NCBI RefSeq assembly: GCF_037126265.1
Contig: NZ_JAYLLN010000049.1
Location: 1-22,089 of the forward strand
Length of the DNA stretch: 22,089 nucleotides
DNA from: Sphingobacterium tenebrionis
GTDB taxonomy: Bacteria > Bacteroidota > Bacteroidia > Sphingobacteriales > Sphingobacteriaceae
Reading direction: 5' to 3'
Positions 8,367 through 16,290 of the stretch are shown piece by piece. Within the stretch, counting starts at the first letter, position 1; each line of letters starts with the position of its first letter. The notes under the pieces were generated by a model. It had not been told where the DNA came from and did no database searches. It was given only the letters and a program-made list of their open reading frames with translations. The translations under genes were made by a program, and so were the position numbers.

Positions 8367-8945
8367 TATCCTTTACATTTTCAATTTAAAGTAACCAGTT
8401 TTGCCAATGATTTTGTGGCAAAAGATGCCGAAGGCAGAACTATTTTCTACGTAAGGGAAAAGATTTTCTCTTGGCGGGACCATATCATGGTTTATCGCGA
8501 TGAATCAAAATCGGAATTGGTCTATGAACTTATCTCCAATAAATTAATTGATTTTCAACAGACATTTACCATCAAGAATGCAGAAGGTAAAGTGGTGGGA
8601 AAAGCTAGGCGTAAAACGATTAGATCCTTATGGAGATCCACCTTCAATCTGATGGATGCAGAAGATGTACATGATCATACCATTAAAGAAAAAAATCCTT
8701 GGACAAAGTTCTGGGACGGGCTTTTCGGTGAGCTGCCAATAATCGGCATGTTATCCGGGTATATTTTTAATCCTTCCTATATCTTGCGGAATGATCTGGA
8801 TGAACCCATGTTTGAGATCCGTAAGGAAGCTTCTTTTTTCGGCAGAAAGTTCTCAGTCGTGAAAATCACGGATAAAGAGGTGGATGAGGAACGATTTGTG
8901 CTTAGTTTGATGTTGATGGTGTTGATGGTAAGGAGCAACGGATAA
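8352..8945 (+). CDS. LURP-one-related / scramblase-like (tubby-fold) protein
   Basis: 197-residue soluble protein without signal peptide. Repeated short strands and the segment FQQTFTIKNAEGKVVGKARRKTIRSLWRSTFNLMD (about 68-102) look like the LURP-one-related/phospholipid-scramblase superfamily, whose tubby-like beta barrel surrounds a central helix. A second strand block (YILRNDLDEPMFEIRKEASFFGRKFSVVKI, about 143-172) and the hydrophobic C-terminal helix LSLMLMVLMV fit that fold. No enzymatic motif is visible and the molecular role of bacterial members is not established. It lies 59 nt after the DUF962-like gene, is the last plus-strand gene before a strong terminator, and its start codon is inside the hairpin at 8331-8366. 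The start is well supported by the first strand beginning immediately after it. Confidence 0.6.
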   Translation: MKDLKYPLHFQFKVTSFANDFVAKDAEGRTIFYVREKIFSWRDHIMVYRDESKSELVYELISNKLIDFQQTFTIKNAEGKVVGKARRKTIRSLWRSTFNLMDAEDVHDHTIKEKNPWTKFWDGLFGELPIIGMLSGYIFNPSYILRNDLDEPMFEIRKEASFFGRKFSVVKITDKEVDEERFVLSLMLMVLMVRSNG

Positions 8946-8968
8946 TTAAATTCGAAGGATATAAAAAA

Positions 8969-9000
8969 GGGGCAATGTTTTAGTCATTGCCCCTTTTTTT
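8969..9000. terminator. Bidirectional rho-independent terminator between convergent genes
   Basis: GGGGCAATG (8969-8977) pairs perfectly with CATTGCCCC (8985-8993) around a 7-nt loop, followed by seven T from 8994. On the left flank is a run of six A (8963-8968), which gives the T tract for minus-strand transcripts. It ends the plus-strand operon whose last gene stops at 8945, and the minus-strand acetyltransferase gene, whose stop codon (8999-9001) touches the T run. Confidence 0.92.
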
Positions 9001-9499
9001 ATTTTTTTATGGAATATACCAGTTGAATTCCTGAATGATCTGGTGCAGGATATTCCCTGACAAATTGGGCATTGATTTTTTCCAAGGCTTTTTGAGATCG
9101 GAGATTTCCTTTTCTGACATGGAAAAATACTTCATCTAATGTTTCAAAAGCAAAATTCATCATCAATTGTTTAATGGATTGGTTGTATTTACCACCCCAA
9201 TAGTTTTTCGCTAAGAACGTATAACCGATGGCAACCGATTTTTGGTCCGCGTTATAATCGTAAAAGGAAGTTCCGCCTATCACACGTTCTGTCTCATTAT
9301 CCACAATGAGATAGGCAATATCATTCTGTAGAAGCTTTTGAAAGTATTTCGTGAACCCAAGAGGGGTATAGCGCATATTATCAGGATGTTGTTCCCAAAT
9401 TTCGGGGTCAGATGCTGCTGCGTATAGCCATTCGAAATCTTCTTTGATCAGCGAGATCAATTTGACTAAATCATTGCTTAAAGTCTTTCTTTCCAACAT
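8999..9499 (-). CDS. GNAT-family N-acetyltransferase (RimJ/RimL-like)
   Basis: 166-residue single-domain acetyltransferase of the Acetyltransf_3 type. The central strands read AYLIVDNETERVIGGTSFYDYN (62-83), followed by AIGYTFLAKNYWGGKYNQSIKQLMMNFAFE (90-119), where YWGGKYN occupies the acetyl-CoA pyrophosphate loop and helix. HVRKGNLRSQKALEKINA (127-144) is the typical motif B helix in which substrate-side and CoA contacts are made. The acceptor cannot be predicted. It is the last gene of a minus-strand operon, starting 4 nt after the tyrA stop, so it is probably co-transcribed with the aromatic amino-acid genes without an obvious pathway link. The bidirectional terminator lies directly beyond its stop. 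Confidence 0.85.
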   Translation of the reverse strand: MLERKTLSNDLVKLISLIKEDFEWLYAAASDPEIWEQHPDNMRYTPLGFTKYFQKLLQNDIAYLIVDNETERVIGGTSFYDYNADQKSVAIGYTFLAKNYWGGKYNQSIKQLMMNFAFETLDEVFFHVRKGNLRSQKALEKINAQFVREYPAPDHSGIQLVYSIKK

Positions 9500-9503
9500 A
9501 AAA

Positions 9504-10343
9504 CTATTTGATTATGCGTTTGATTTTATTTGATTTCTTGATCCATTTATGCACAGCATCATAATCCTCGCTTTCAATTTTATCATAGATATGCTGCAGT
9601 TGTTTGATGTGCTCCTCCAGTACCTCCAGCACATTGCTGCGGTTCTGTTTAAAAATGGGAGTCCACATCTCGGGAGAAGATTTGGCCAAACGTACGGTAG
9701 ATTGAAAACCTGAACCTGCCAATTCAAAGATTCTTCCTTGGGATTTTTCTTTTTCCAGAACGGTCAAGGCTAAAGCAAAGGAAGTCAAATGGGAGATATG
9801 GGATACATAGGCCGTATGCATATCATGCTCATCGGCTGTCATGAACGATGTTTTCATCTCCAATTGTTCCGTAATGCTGTCTGCCAGTTCAAAGGCATCT
9901 TCATCCGATTTAAAAGCCTCCACATAGACCATCATCTTATCCTTGAACAGATTTGGAATGGCCGCTTCTGGACCGGAATATTCCGTTCCGGCCATTGGGT
10001 GTGCTGCTACATAACGGCCGCGGTTCGGATGATCACTGATCAGATTCAGGATATTGGTCTTCGTGGAGCCCATATCAATGATAACCTGATCCGTCACCTT
10101 ATCCAAAATCTGGGGGAGGAGCACCATGATGGCATCCACAGGAATGGTCAATATGATGACTTTACAATTAGCTAATGCATCTTCCAACGATCGGAATTCA
10201 TCCACCAGCGCTAATTGTAATGCTTTTTTCTGATTGGTTTCGCTTTTATCTACCCCGATGAGGTTTTCGCAAAACTGGGTTTCTTTTAGTCGGATGCCTA
10301 TTGAACCTCCAATTAGACCAACTCCGACAATTGCTATATTCAT
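9504..10343 (-). CDS. tyrA: Prephenate dehydrogenase (tyrosine branch)
   Basis: 279-residue NAD(P)-dependent enzyme converting prephenate to 4-hydroxyphenylpyruvate. The N-terminal Rossmann domain opens IAIVGVGLIGGSIG (3-16), with Asp32 after the second strand suggesting NAD preference. The active-site region has DMGSTK (90-95), AAHPMAGTEYSGP (113-125, His115) and SHISHL (181-186). The helical C-terminal domain has AGSGFQSTVRLAKSSPEMW (209-227) with Arg218, as in TyrA enzymes. It is mono-functional: no chorismate-mutase or ACT domain is fused, so feedback control is not visible. The ATG lies 3 nt after the aminotransferase stop, and the acetyltransferase follows by 4 nt. The neighbouring aminotransferase could carry out the next step, transamination to tyrosine. 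Confidence 0.92.
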   Translation of the reverse strand: MNIAIVGVGLIGGSIGIRLKETQFCENLIGVDKSETNQKKALQLALVDEFRSLEDALANCKVIILTIPVDAIMVLLPQILDKVTDQVIIDMGSTKTNILNLISDHPNRGRYVAAHPMAGTEYSGPEAAIPNLFKDKMMVYVEAFKSDEDAFELADSITEQLEMKTSFMTADEHDMHTAYVSHISHLTSFALALTVLEKEKSQGRIFELAGSGFQSTVRLAKSSPEMWTPIFKQNRSNVLEVLEEHIKQLQHIYDKIESEDYDAVHKWIKKSNKIKRIIK

Positions 10344-10346
10344 TAT

Positions 10347-11513
10347 TTATAATCCTAAAGATTCTTTTATTCGATTAATTGCCAATTCGTAAACAGCTGT
10401 TTGTGCACATAAGCTGATACGGATATATTGTTCTCCGGCAGATCCGAAGATGCCTCCAGGTGTTATAAAAACATGGGCTTTATAAAGGATATCATCTGCC
10501 AATTGATAAGAATCCTGATAAGTTGCTGGTATTTTCGCCCAAACAAACAAACCTACTTGATTTGGGTCGTATTTGCAATTCAATAAATCCATTAGTTCGA
10601 ATACTTTAACCCTTCGCAGCTTATATTCTTCGTTAAGTTGGGTGTACCATGATTTATCTAAGCTCAGGGCTTTTGCAGCAGCCATCTGTAATGGATAGAA
10701 CGTTCCTGAATCCATATTGCTCTTGAAACGCAGGATTTCTCCAATGCGCTGTTCATTGGCGATCAACATACCGATTCGCCATCCGGCCATATTAGAGGAT
10801 TTGCTCAAGGAATTGAGCTCGATGGCTGTTTCCATCGCGCCTTCCACTGCCATGATACTCTGTGGATGTTCATTAAGGATGAAACTGTAAGGATTATCAT
10901 GGCAGATCAGGATGTTGTGCTTTTTACCAAAAGCAATGATTCTTTCGAAAAAATTGCTGTTTGCTAAGGTTCCTGTTGGCATGTGTGGGTAATTGATCCA
11001 CATCAGTTTTACATCTTGCAGATCCGATTGTTCCAATTCTTCCAGATCAGGCAGCCAATTATTATCAGCGGATAGTTCGTAAGGTACGATGGTTGCTCCG
11101 GAAATACGTACTGCACTGGCATACGCAGGGTAACCAGGATTGGGGATCAATGCCTTATCACCTTCTTGAAGATAGGTCATACAGATATGGACAATCCCTT
11201 CCTTAGATCCGATCAACGGAAGGATTTCGGTATTTGGATTTAGCTCAACTTGATAATATCGACGATACCAATCAGCCATGGCTTGTCTTAGGACAGGGAT
11301 GCCTTTGTAACTTTGATAGCCATGTGTGTTTGGTAATGCGGCCTGCTCCTGAAGGGTTTTGATCACTTCTGGATGTGGAGGTAGGTCCGGACTTCCGATA
11401 CCTAAGTTGATGACCTGGGCACCGTTCTTGTTCATTTCATCGATCTCTCTCAACTTCTTCGAAAAGTAATATTCTTCCGTAAGTTGAAGTCGTTTTGCTA
11501 CTTCAATTTCCAT
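10347..11513 (-). CDS. Class I/II PLP-dependent aminotransferase, likely aromatic pathway
   Basis: 388-residue fold-type I aminotransferase. Key residues in order: GIGSPD (38-43), NPGYPAY (125-131), Asp206 and Tyr209 (in CHDNPYS), PLP-binding Lys238 (in SLSKSSNMAGWR), Arg246, and Arg365 (YIRIS), which binds the substrate carboxylate. The PLP-contacting Asn usually found in the HNPTG motif is replaced by Met178 (YPHMPTG); I believe related Bacteroidota enzymes share similar variants, so the protein is likely active. Its place directly upstream of tyrA suggests it transaminates 4-hydroxyphenylpyruvate or phenylpyruvate, but aspartate or diaminopimelate activity cannot be excluded. It is the first gene of the minus-strand operon; a perfect 17-bp palindrome sits 50 bp upstream of its ATG. 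Confidence 0.88.
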   Translation of the reverse strand: MEIEVAKRLQLTEEYYFSKKLREIDEMNKNGAQVINLGIGSPDLPPHPEVIKTLQEQAALPNTHGYQSYKGIPVLRQAMADWYRRYYQVELNPNTEILPLIGSKEGIVHICMTYLQEGDKALIPNPGYPAYASAVRISGATIVPYELSADNNWLPDLEELEQSDLQDVKLMWINYPHMPTGTLANSNFFERIIAFGKKHNILICHDNPYSFILNEHPQSIMAVEGAMETAIELNSLSKSSNMAGWRIGMLIANEQRIGEILRFKSNMDSGTFYPLQMAAAKALSLDKSWYTQLNEEYKLRRVKVFELMDLLNCKYDPNQVGLFVWAKIPATYQDSYQLADDILYKAHVFITPGGIFGSAGEQYIRISLCAQTAVYELAINRIKESLGL

Positions 11514-11562
11514 TATTCCTTATTTGGCGTTAAAATTATAAAAAGTTCCCGTGTTTACTTCA

Positions 11563-11579
11563 ATATTCTTAAAGAATAT
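11563..11579. promoter_or_regulatory. Perfect 17-bp palindrome upstream of the aminotransferase operon
   Basis: ATATTCTTAAAGAATAT has perfect 8-bp arms around one central base. It lies 50-66 bp upstream of the aminotransferase ATG (11513, minus strand), a position suited to an operator or activator site. The spacing is too short for a hairpin, so a dimeric DNA-binding protein is the likelier reader. Its partner is unknown. Confidence 0.45.
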
Positions 11580-11844
11580 AATCTTCCGATGCTATAAATG
11601 GAATTTTCGAGAATCTTAAATATTACATTGAGGTGTTTTGAGGTTAAAATTTACTAATAGTAAAAAATTAATAAAGTATTGGTTGTTTTTGACCAAATTT
11701 TACTCTTATCCTTTGAATTTTCATTGCAATAATTTTAAGGTTTGAATTGCTGTCATTTACTCTAAAATGGTATTTAAACTATTCTAATCACGCTTATTTG
11801 GCCATTTTCACCTAGGAATAGCTGAATTTTCATTCTAATCAATG

Positions 11845-11864
11845 TGATTATTGAGAAATAATCA
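11845..11864. promoter_or_regulatory. Perfect inverted repeat upstream of the LacI-type regulator
   Basis: TGATTATT (11845-11852) and AATAATCA (11857-11864) are exact reverse complements separated by GAGA. It lies about 155 bp upstream of the regulator's ATG and could be an autoregulatory operator for a LacI-type dimer. All-A/T arms with one G/C each make chance occurrence possible. Confidence 0.35.
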
Positions 11865-12018
11865 ATAACTTATAATAGATGGAAAAACACGAAAAACGGA
11901 AAATTTAATTTCTATTAACCGTAATGTAAGTGTTAAATTAATAAGTGTACTATTGATATACAATTTTAATTATTTAATTAGCTTTATAATTAAAAACATT
12001 TCAATTCTAAAGGATTAT

Positions 12019-13073
12019 ATGAAGATTACAGAACTGTCAGGAGTAAAAGAAATTGCTCGACGCGCCGATGTGTCGATTGCGACGGTGGATAGAGTATTAC
12101 ATAACCGTTTGGGTGTAGCTCAGAAAACGAAAGAGAAGATTTTGAATATTATTAAAGAGATGGATTATAAGCCCAATATCCTGGCAAAGCGATTGGCCTC
12201 CAAAAGGGTGTACAAGTTTGGCATCCTGATTCCGAATGACCATAATAAAGCTGGATATTGGAAGGCTCCGATCACCGGAATTGAATCCGCTTATTCTGAA
12301 TTTGGTGAGTTTGGGGTGGAATTGAGCTATTATTTATTCGATAAAGAGGATCGTAAGAATTTTGTGGAAATGTACGATGTGATCTTTGAGCAGCCGGTAG
12401 ATGGAATCATTCTTGCCCCCATCTTTTTAAAGGAATCTATGGATTTCGCTATCAAATGTTTAGAAAATAGAGTACAGTATGTTTTTATCGAAACTAATAT
12501 CCCTGCTGCTCGAGCATTAAGCTATATTGGTGCTGATCTTTATCAATCAGGTAGGGTAGTGGGTAATATTTGCCAATATCTATTAGAGGAAAAGGATAAT
12601 GTCCTGGTTATAAATATTGCCAAAAATGTAGATTCTGCAGAACACCTGGAAAAGCGATATGAGGGGTTTAAGGATTTCATGCTGGAAACCTTTAAAAAGA
12701 TTAATATCACCAATATCAGCCTAGAATCTGATAATGCGGAAATCCTGAATTATGAGTTGGATAAATTATTAAAGAAAAGGGATGTGCGATTGATTTTTGT
12801 TACGAATGGACGGGTTCACTTAGTAGCTGAATATATCCGTAAGCATAAATTGAAGAATGTAAAGCTGGTGGGTACAATTATACCATTCAGAATATTGAAT
12901 ACTTAAAATCTGGTCATATCGATTTTCTGATTTGCCAAAAGCCTATCGAACAAGGATATCGGGCATTTGTAGCTTTATATGAGCATTTTATTGCCAAGCG
13001 AAAAGTTAATAATGTGCAATATATGCCTATTGATATTCTGACCAAAGAAAACTACATGTATTATGAATATTAA
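12019..13073 (+). pseudogene. LacI-family transcriptional regulator, frameshifted near the C-terminus
   Basis: ATG 12019 follows AAAGGA by 4 nt and opens a LacI-type helix-turn-helix (VKEIARRADVSIATVDRVLHNR, residues 9-30) and hinge helix (NILAKRLAS). A periplasmic-binding-protein-like sugar domain follows. The frame runs normally to KLVG (Gly285), then ten unrelated residues and a stop at 12904-12906. The missing C-terminus is present in another frame from 12873 to the TAA at 13071-13073: it reads YNYTIQNIEYLKSGHIDF and continues LICQKPIEQGYRAF, typical of the family. Adding one base (GGT-TAC instead of GGTAC near 12871-12875) restores a 351-residue protein. Either a recent inactivating deletion or a sequencing error. 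The truncated form lacks the last part of the ligand domain. No sugar genes are adjacent, so its target is unknown. Confidence 0.85.
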
Positions 13074-13169
13074 AATCATTTTTCCAGCTGGTCTTTATTT
13101 TATTTGACAGCAGAATGCAACATTTTTGAACGAAAGGATGGTAAAATCAAGTAAGGTTGCAAAAATTAG

Positions 13170-13177
13170 TACATTTG
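13170..13177 (+). promoter_or_regulatory. Candidate -7 element (TACATTTG) of the ABC exporter gene
   Basis: TACATTTG matches TAnnTTTG and ends 17 nt before the exporter's ATG at 13195. No TTG at the expected -33 distance is seen. The rest of the 121-base gap after the broken regulator (13074-13194) shows only a short CCAGCTGG palindrome and no convincing terminator. Confidence 0.35.
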
Positions 13178-13194
13178 TAATCTTAGTTTTTTAA

Positions 13195-15018
13195 ATGAAA
13201 ACATATTTTAGACTACTTTCGTTTGCCAAACCAATAGAGAAATATGCCATCCCATATATCATATGTACATTGATAATGGTGGTGTTCAGTACCTTAAACC
13301 TTGCTCTATTGGCGCCCTTGCTGCAAATCCTTTTTAATTCTCAAGATACCGTACCGGAGGCTATGGTCATGCCGAAGGGATTAAACTTATTGGACTATTT
13401 TAACTACTATGCGAATTACTTGTATATCAATTATGGTGCATATGGAGCTTTGAAATATACCTGTGTGGTCATCGTAATATCTGTTTTCATCAGTAATCTA
13501 TTTAGGTACCTTTCCCAAAGGATCATGGAGAATCTACGGATTCATACCTTATTGAACCTTCGAAAGTCGGTTTTCGATAATGTCATGAACTTACACTTGG
13601 GCTATTTTACCAACCAAAGGAAGGGGGATATCATCTCTAAAGTGGCCTCCGATGTGCAGGTTGTGCAATTTTCGGTAACCGGAACTCTTCAAGTGGTGTT
13701 CAAGGAGCCCCTGCAATTGATCGCTTACTTGGTTGCCCTATTTATGCTTTCGGTGAAATTGACCTTGTTTTCTTTATTGGTTATTCCGGTTTCCGCATTT
13801 TTCATCTCTAGGATTGTTAAAACGCTAAAACAGCAAGCGCAAGAAGGTCAGCGTACCTATGCGAATATGATCACTTACTTGGAAGAATCCCTTTCAGGTA
13901 TTAAGATCATCAAATCATTTAATGCTGCGGGATACATCAAAAATAAATTCAATAATGAGAATGATAACTATGCCAAGGTGAACAGAAGGATGGTCAGAAG
14001 ACAACAAATGGGCTCCCCTGTTTCCGAGCTGCTAGGCGTTTGTATGGTTGCTATTATTCTTTTATATGGCGGTAGTTTGGTTCTGACCGGACAAGGCGAT
14101 CTTTCAGCTGCTGGGTTTATTACGTATATAGGGATTTTTTCACAGATCATGCGTCCAGCAAAAGCATTGACGGATGCTTTTACCAACATCCACAACGGTA
14201 TTGCCGCTGGAGAACGGGTGTTGCAGTTGATCGATGAGAAGAACCAAGTTGCTGATAAACCTGATGCAAAAGTGATTCATTCTTTTGAAAATAGTATAAA
14301 ATTTGAACAGGTTGGATTCGCTTACGAAGAGAACCAAGTTCTAAAAGATATCAATCTTGATATTCAAAAGGGTCAAACCTTAGCTCTTGTAGGACCATCC
14401 GGTGGGGGTAAGTCGACTTTGGTGGATTTAATCCCAAGGTTTATGGATCCTACTTCAGGAACCGTAAAGATTGATGGTCAGGATTTGCGTGATTTGGATC
14501 AGGAATCCTTGAGGCAATTGATTGGGGTTGTCAACCAGGAGTCCATCCTTTTTAACGACACGATCTTTAACAATATCGCTTTTGCTAATGAATCGGCAAC
14601 CAAGGAGCAAGTGATTCAAGCGGCCAAAATAGCTAATGCCCATGAATTTATTATGGGTACAGAATTGGGTTACCTCACGAATATTGGAGACAGGGGCTCG
14701 AAATTATCAGGTGGGCAACGCCAAAGAATCTGTATCGCGAGGGCAGTACTTAAAAATCCTCCAATTATGTTGTTGGATGAGGCTACATCTGCTTTGGATA
14801 CCGAATCTGAACGTCTGGTACAGGAATCTCTTTATAAACTGATGGAAAATAGAACCACGGTAGTGATTGCCCATCGTTTAAGTACGATTCAGAATGCGGA
14901 CAAAATTGTGGTGTTGGAAGATGGTCGAATCGTGGAGGTTGGGTCACATATGGAGCTCATTGGGAAGAATGGTCTATACAAGCGATTGATCGATATGCAG
15001 CAATTCGCTGAGGGATAA
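13195..15018 (+). CDS. MsbA-like ABC exporter (fused transmembrane and ATPase domains)
   Basis: 607-residue half-transporter that would act as a homodimer. The six-helix exporter domain covers about 1-335, with the conserved intracellular loop stretch LHLGYFTNQRKGDIISKVASDV (about 133-154). The ATPase domain covers about 365-600: Walker A GPSGGGKST (400-408), the Q-loop in VVNQESILFNDTI, signature LSGGQRQR (504-511), Walker B IMLLDEAT (524-531) and switch His560. All catalytic residues are intact. Similarity is closest in character to lipid A/phospholipid flippases of the MsbA group, but drug or peptide export cannot be excluded. It lies 61 nt upstream of mqnE in the same direction; its stop TAA is part of a TAAGCGCTTA palindrome (15016-15025). 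Confidence 0.9.
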   Translation: MKTYFRLLSFAKPIEKYAIPYIICTLIMVVFSTLNLALLAPLLQILFNSQDTVPEAMVMPKGLNLLDYFNYYANYLYINYGAYGALKYTCVVIVISVFISNLFRYLSQRIMENLRIHTLLNLRKSVFDNVMNLHLGYFTNQRKGDIISKVASDVQVVQFSVTGTLQVVFKEPLQLIAYLVALFMLSVKLTLFSLLVIPVSAFFISRIVKTLKQQAQEGQRTYANMITYLEESLSGIKIIKSFNAAGYIKNKFNNENDNYAKVNRRMVRRQQMGSPVSELLGVCMVAIILLYGGSLVLTGQGDLSAAGFITYIGIFSQIMRPAKALTDAFTNIHNGIAAGERVLQLIDEKNQVADKPDAKVIHSFENSIKFEQVGFAYEENQVLKDINLDIQKGQTLALVGPSGGGKSTLVDLIPRFMDPTSGTVKIDGQDLRDLDQESLRQLIGVVNQESILFNDTIFNNIAFANESATKEQVIQAAKIANAHEFIMGTELGYLTNIGDRGSKLSGGQRQRICIARAVLKNPPIMLLDEATSALDTESERLVQESLYKLMENRTTVVIAHRLSTIQNADKIVVLEDGRIVEVGSHMELIGKNGLYKRLIDMQQFAEG

Positions 15019-15054
15019 GCGCTTAAGGGATTAGCCATTTAAAGCTAGTTTTCA

Positions 15055-15073
15055 TAACTTTGTATATTAGGAG
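15055..15073 (+). promoter_or_regulatory. Candidate -7 element and ribosome-binding site of mqnE
   Basis: TAACTTTG (15055-15062) matches the TAnnTTTG promoter element, and AGGAG (15069-15073) lies 6 nt before the mqnE ATG at 15080, one of the few clear Shine-Dalgarno sequences here. Together they suggest that mqnE can be transcribed independently of the ABC exporter. Confidence 0.45.
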
Positions 15074-15079
15074 AGCGTC

Positions 15080-16279
15080 ATGGAAACAACACAAAAATTA
15101 GCGTTTTTATTAAACGATAAGAACATATCACACGAACTAAAACAGATTGCTCAGAAGGTGCTCAATGAAGAGCGAATTACCTTTGATGAAGGCGTCTATT
15201 TATACGAACATGCTGAATTGGGATATTTGGGCGTTTTGGCCAATTATATCCGCGAGAAAAAGCATGGCGATATCACCTATTTCAACCGTAACTTTCATAT
15301 CGAACCTACTAATGTATGTGTTTATGATTGTAAATTCTGTTCTTATTCCAGGATGATTAAGAACCGTGATGATGGTTGGGAAATGGATGTAGACGGGATG
15401 ATGGACATTGTGAAGAAATATGACAATGAACCAGTTACTGAAGTACATATTACTGGTGGTGTTGTTCCGAAACAGAACCTGGAATTCTATGCCGAATTCT
15501 TTAAGCGTTGCAAGGAACATCGTCCAGACTTACATATAAAAGGATTAACACCGGTAGAATATTACTATATCTTCAAAAAGGCGAAATTAAGCCATTATGA
15601 GGGTATGAAATACCTGCAATCCTGTGGGTTGGATTCCATGCCAGGTGGCGGGGCGGAAATATTCCATCCCGAGGTAAGAGAAAAGATTGCTCATGATAAA
15701 TGTACAGCCGAGCAATGGTTGGATATCCATGAGCAAGCGCATAAATTAGGTATGAATACCAATGCGACCATGCTTTATGGTCATATTGAAGAGTTTTGGC
15801 ATCGTGTTGATCATATGGAACGCCTCCGTCAATTGCAGGACAAAACGGGTGGATTCCAGACCTTCATTCCATTGAAATTCCGAAATAAGGATAATCAGAT
15901 GTCGGATGTGCCTGAAGTTTCCGTTATTGAAGATTTAAGGAATTACGCCATTGCCAGGATCTATATGGATAATTTCCCGCATATCAAGGCGTATTGGGCG
16001 ATGATTTCAAGGAATACTGCTCAGATGTCCTTGAGTTTTGGGGTTGATGATATCGATGGGACCTTGGATGATACCACCAAGATCTATAGCATGGCAGGAG
16101 CTGAAGAGCAGAATCCGGCTATGTCTACCAAGGAACTGGTTGAGTTGATCAAAAACGTGGGACGTCATCCGATCGAAAGGGATACCTTATACCATGTGGT
16201 TACAGACTACAAGGATGTTGTCTTTGAAGATGAAAATCCAAAAAAACAATATTACGCCTTACCTGTAGTTAATTCATAG
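15080..16279 (+). CDS. mqnE: Aminofutalosine synthase (radical SAM)
   Basis: 399-residue radical SAM enzyme of the futalosine menaquinone pathway: it joins the MqnA product 3-[(1-carboxyvinyl)oxy]benzoate with S-adenosylmethionine to make 6-amino-6-deoxyfutalosine. The CxxxCxxC motif is Cys80, Cys84 and Cys87 in TNVCVYDCKFCSYS. TEVHITGGVVP (about 121-131), MPGGGAEIFHPEVREKI (about 182-198) and TNATMLYGHIE (about 224-234) are hallmarks of the MqnE/MqnC/CofH group, and the PGGGAEIFHPEVR form points to MqnE rather than MqnC. ATG 15080 has a good AGGAG. mqnA two genes downstream supports the assignment. Confidence 0.92.
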   Translation: METTQKLAFLLNDKNISHELKQIAQKVLNEERITFDEGVYLYEHAELGYLGVLANYIREKKHGDITYFNRNFHIEPTNVCVYDCKFCSYSRMIKNRDDGWEMDVDGMMDIVKKYDNEPVTEVHITGGVVPKQNLEFYAEFFKRCKEHRPDLHIKGLTPVEYYYIFKKAKLSHYEGMKYLQSCGLDSMPGGGAEIFHPEVREKIAHDKCTAEQWLDIHEQAHKLGMNTNATMLYGHIEEFWHRVDHMERLRQLQDKTGGFQTFIPLKFRNKDNQMSDVPEVSVIEDLRNYAIARIYMDNFPHIKAYWAMISRNTAQMSLSFGVDDIDGTLDDTTKIYSMAGAEEQNPAMSTKELVELIKNVGRHPIERDTLYHVVTDYKDVVFEDENPKKQYYALPVVNS

Positions 16280-16290
16280 AAAGGAAAAAA

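Larger units (their letters stand above)
11514..12018. other. AT-rich intergenic region between divergent genes
   Basis: 505 bases without a credible gene between the aminotransferase operon and the LacI-type regulator. It is strongly AT-rich and must hold both divergent promoters. The two clearest structures are the perfect inverted repeats annotated at 11563-11579 and 11845-11864. An in-frame extension of the regulator to TTG 11953 exists but would add 22 residues unlike a LacI N-terminus. I see no tRNA or recognisable riboswitch. Confidence 0.6.

Noticed and set aside
9789..10175. 128-codon open frame on the plus strand
   Set aside because: It is antisense to tyrA, whose catalytic motifs are intact; rich in His, Ile and Arg as expected of a shadow frame.
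11953..12018. Longer start (TTG 11953) for the LacI-type regulator
   Set aside because: The added residues are AT-driven and unlike LacI N-termini, while ATG 12019 has AAAGGA at good spacing and starts right before the helix-turn-helix.
12866..12880. Programmed ribosomal frameshift in the LacI-type gene
   Set aside because: A -1 shift at GGT would give the right frame, but there is no classic slippery heptamer or downstream pseudoknot visible, and LacI regulators are not known to use recoding.
15016..15025. TAAGCGCTTA palindrome at the end of the ABC exporter gene as a terminator
   Set aside because: It has no loop and no T tract, so it cannot form a functional intrinsic terminator.
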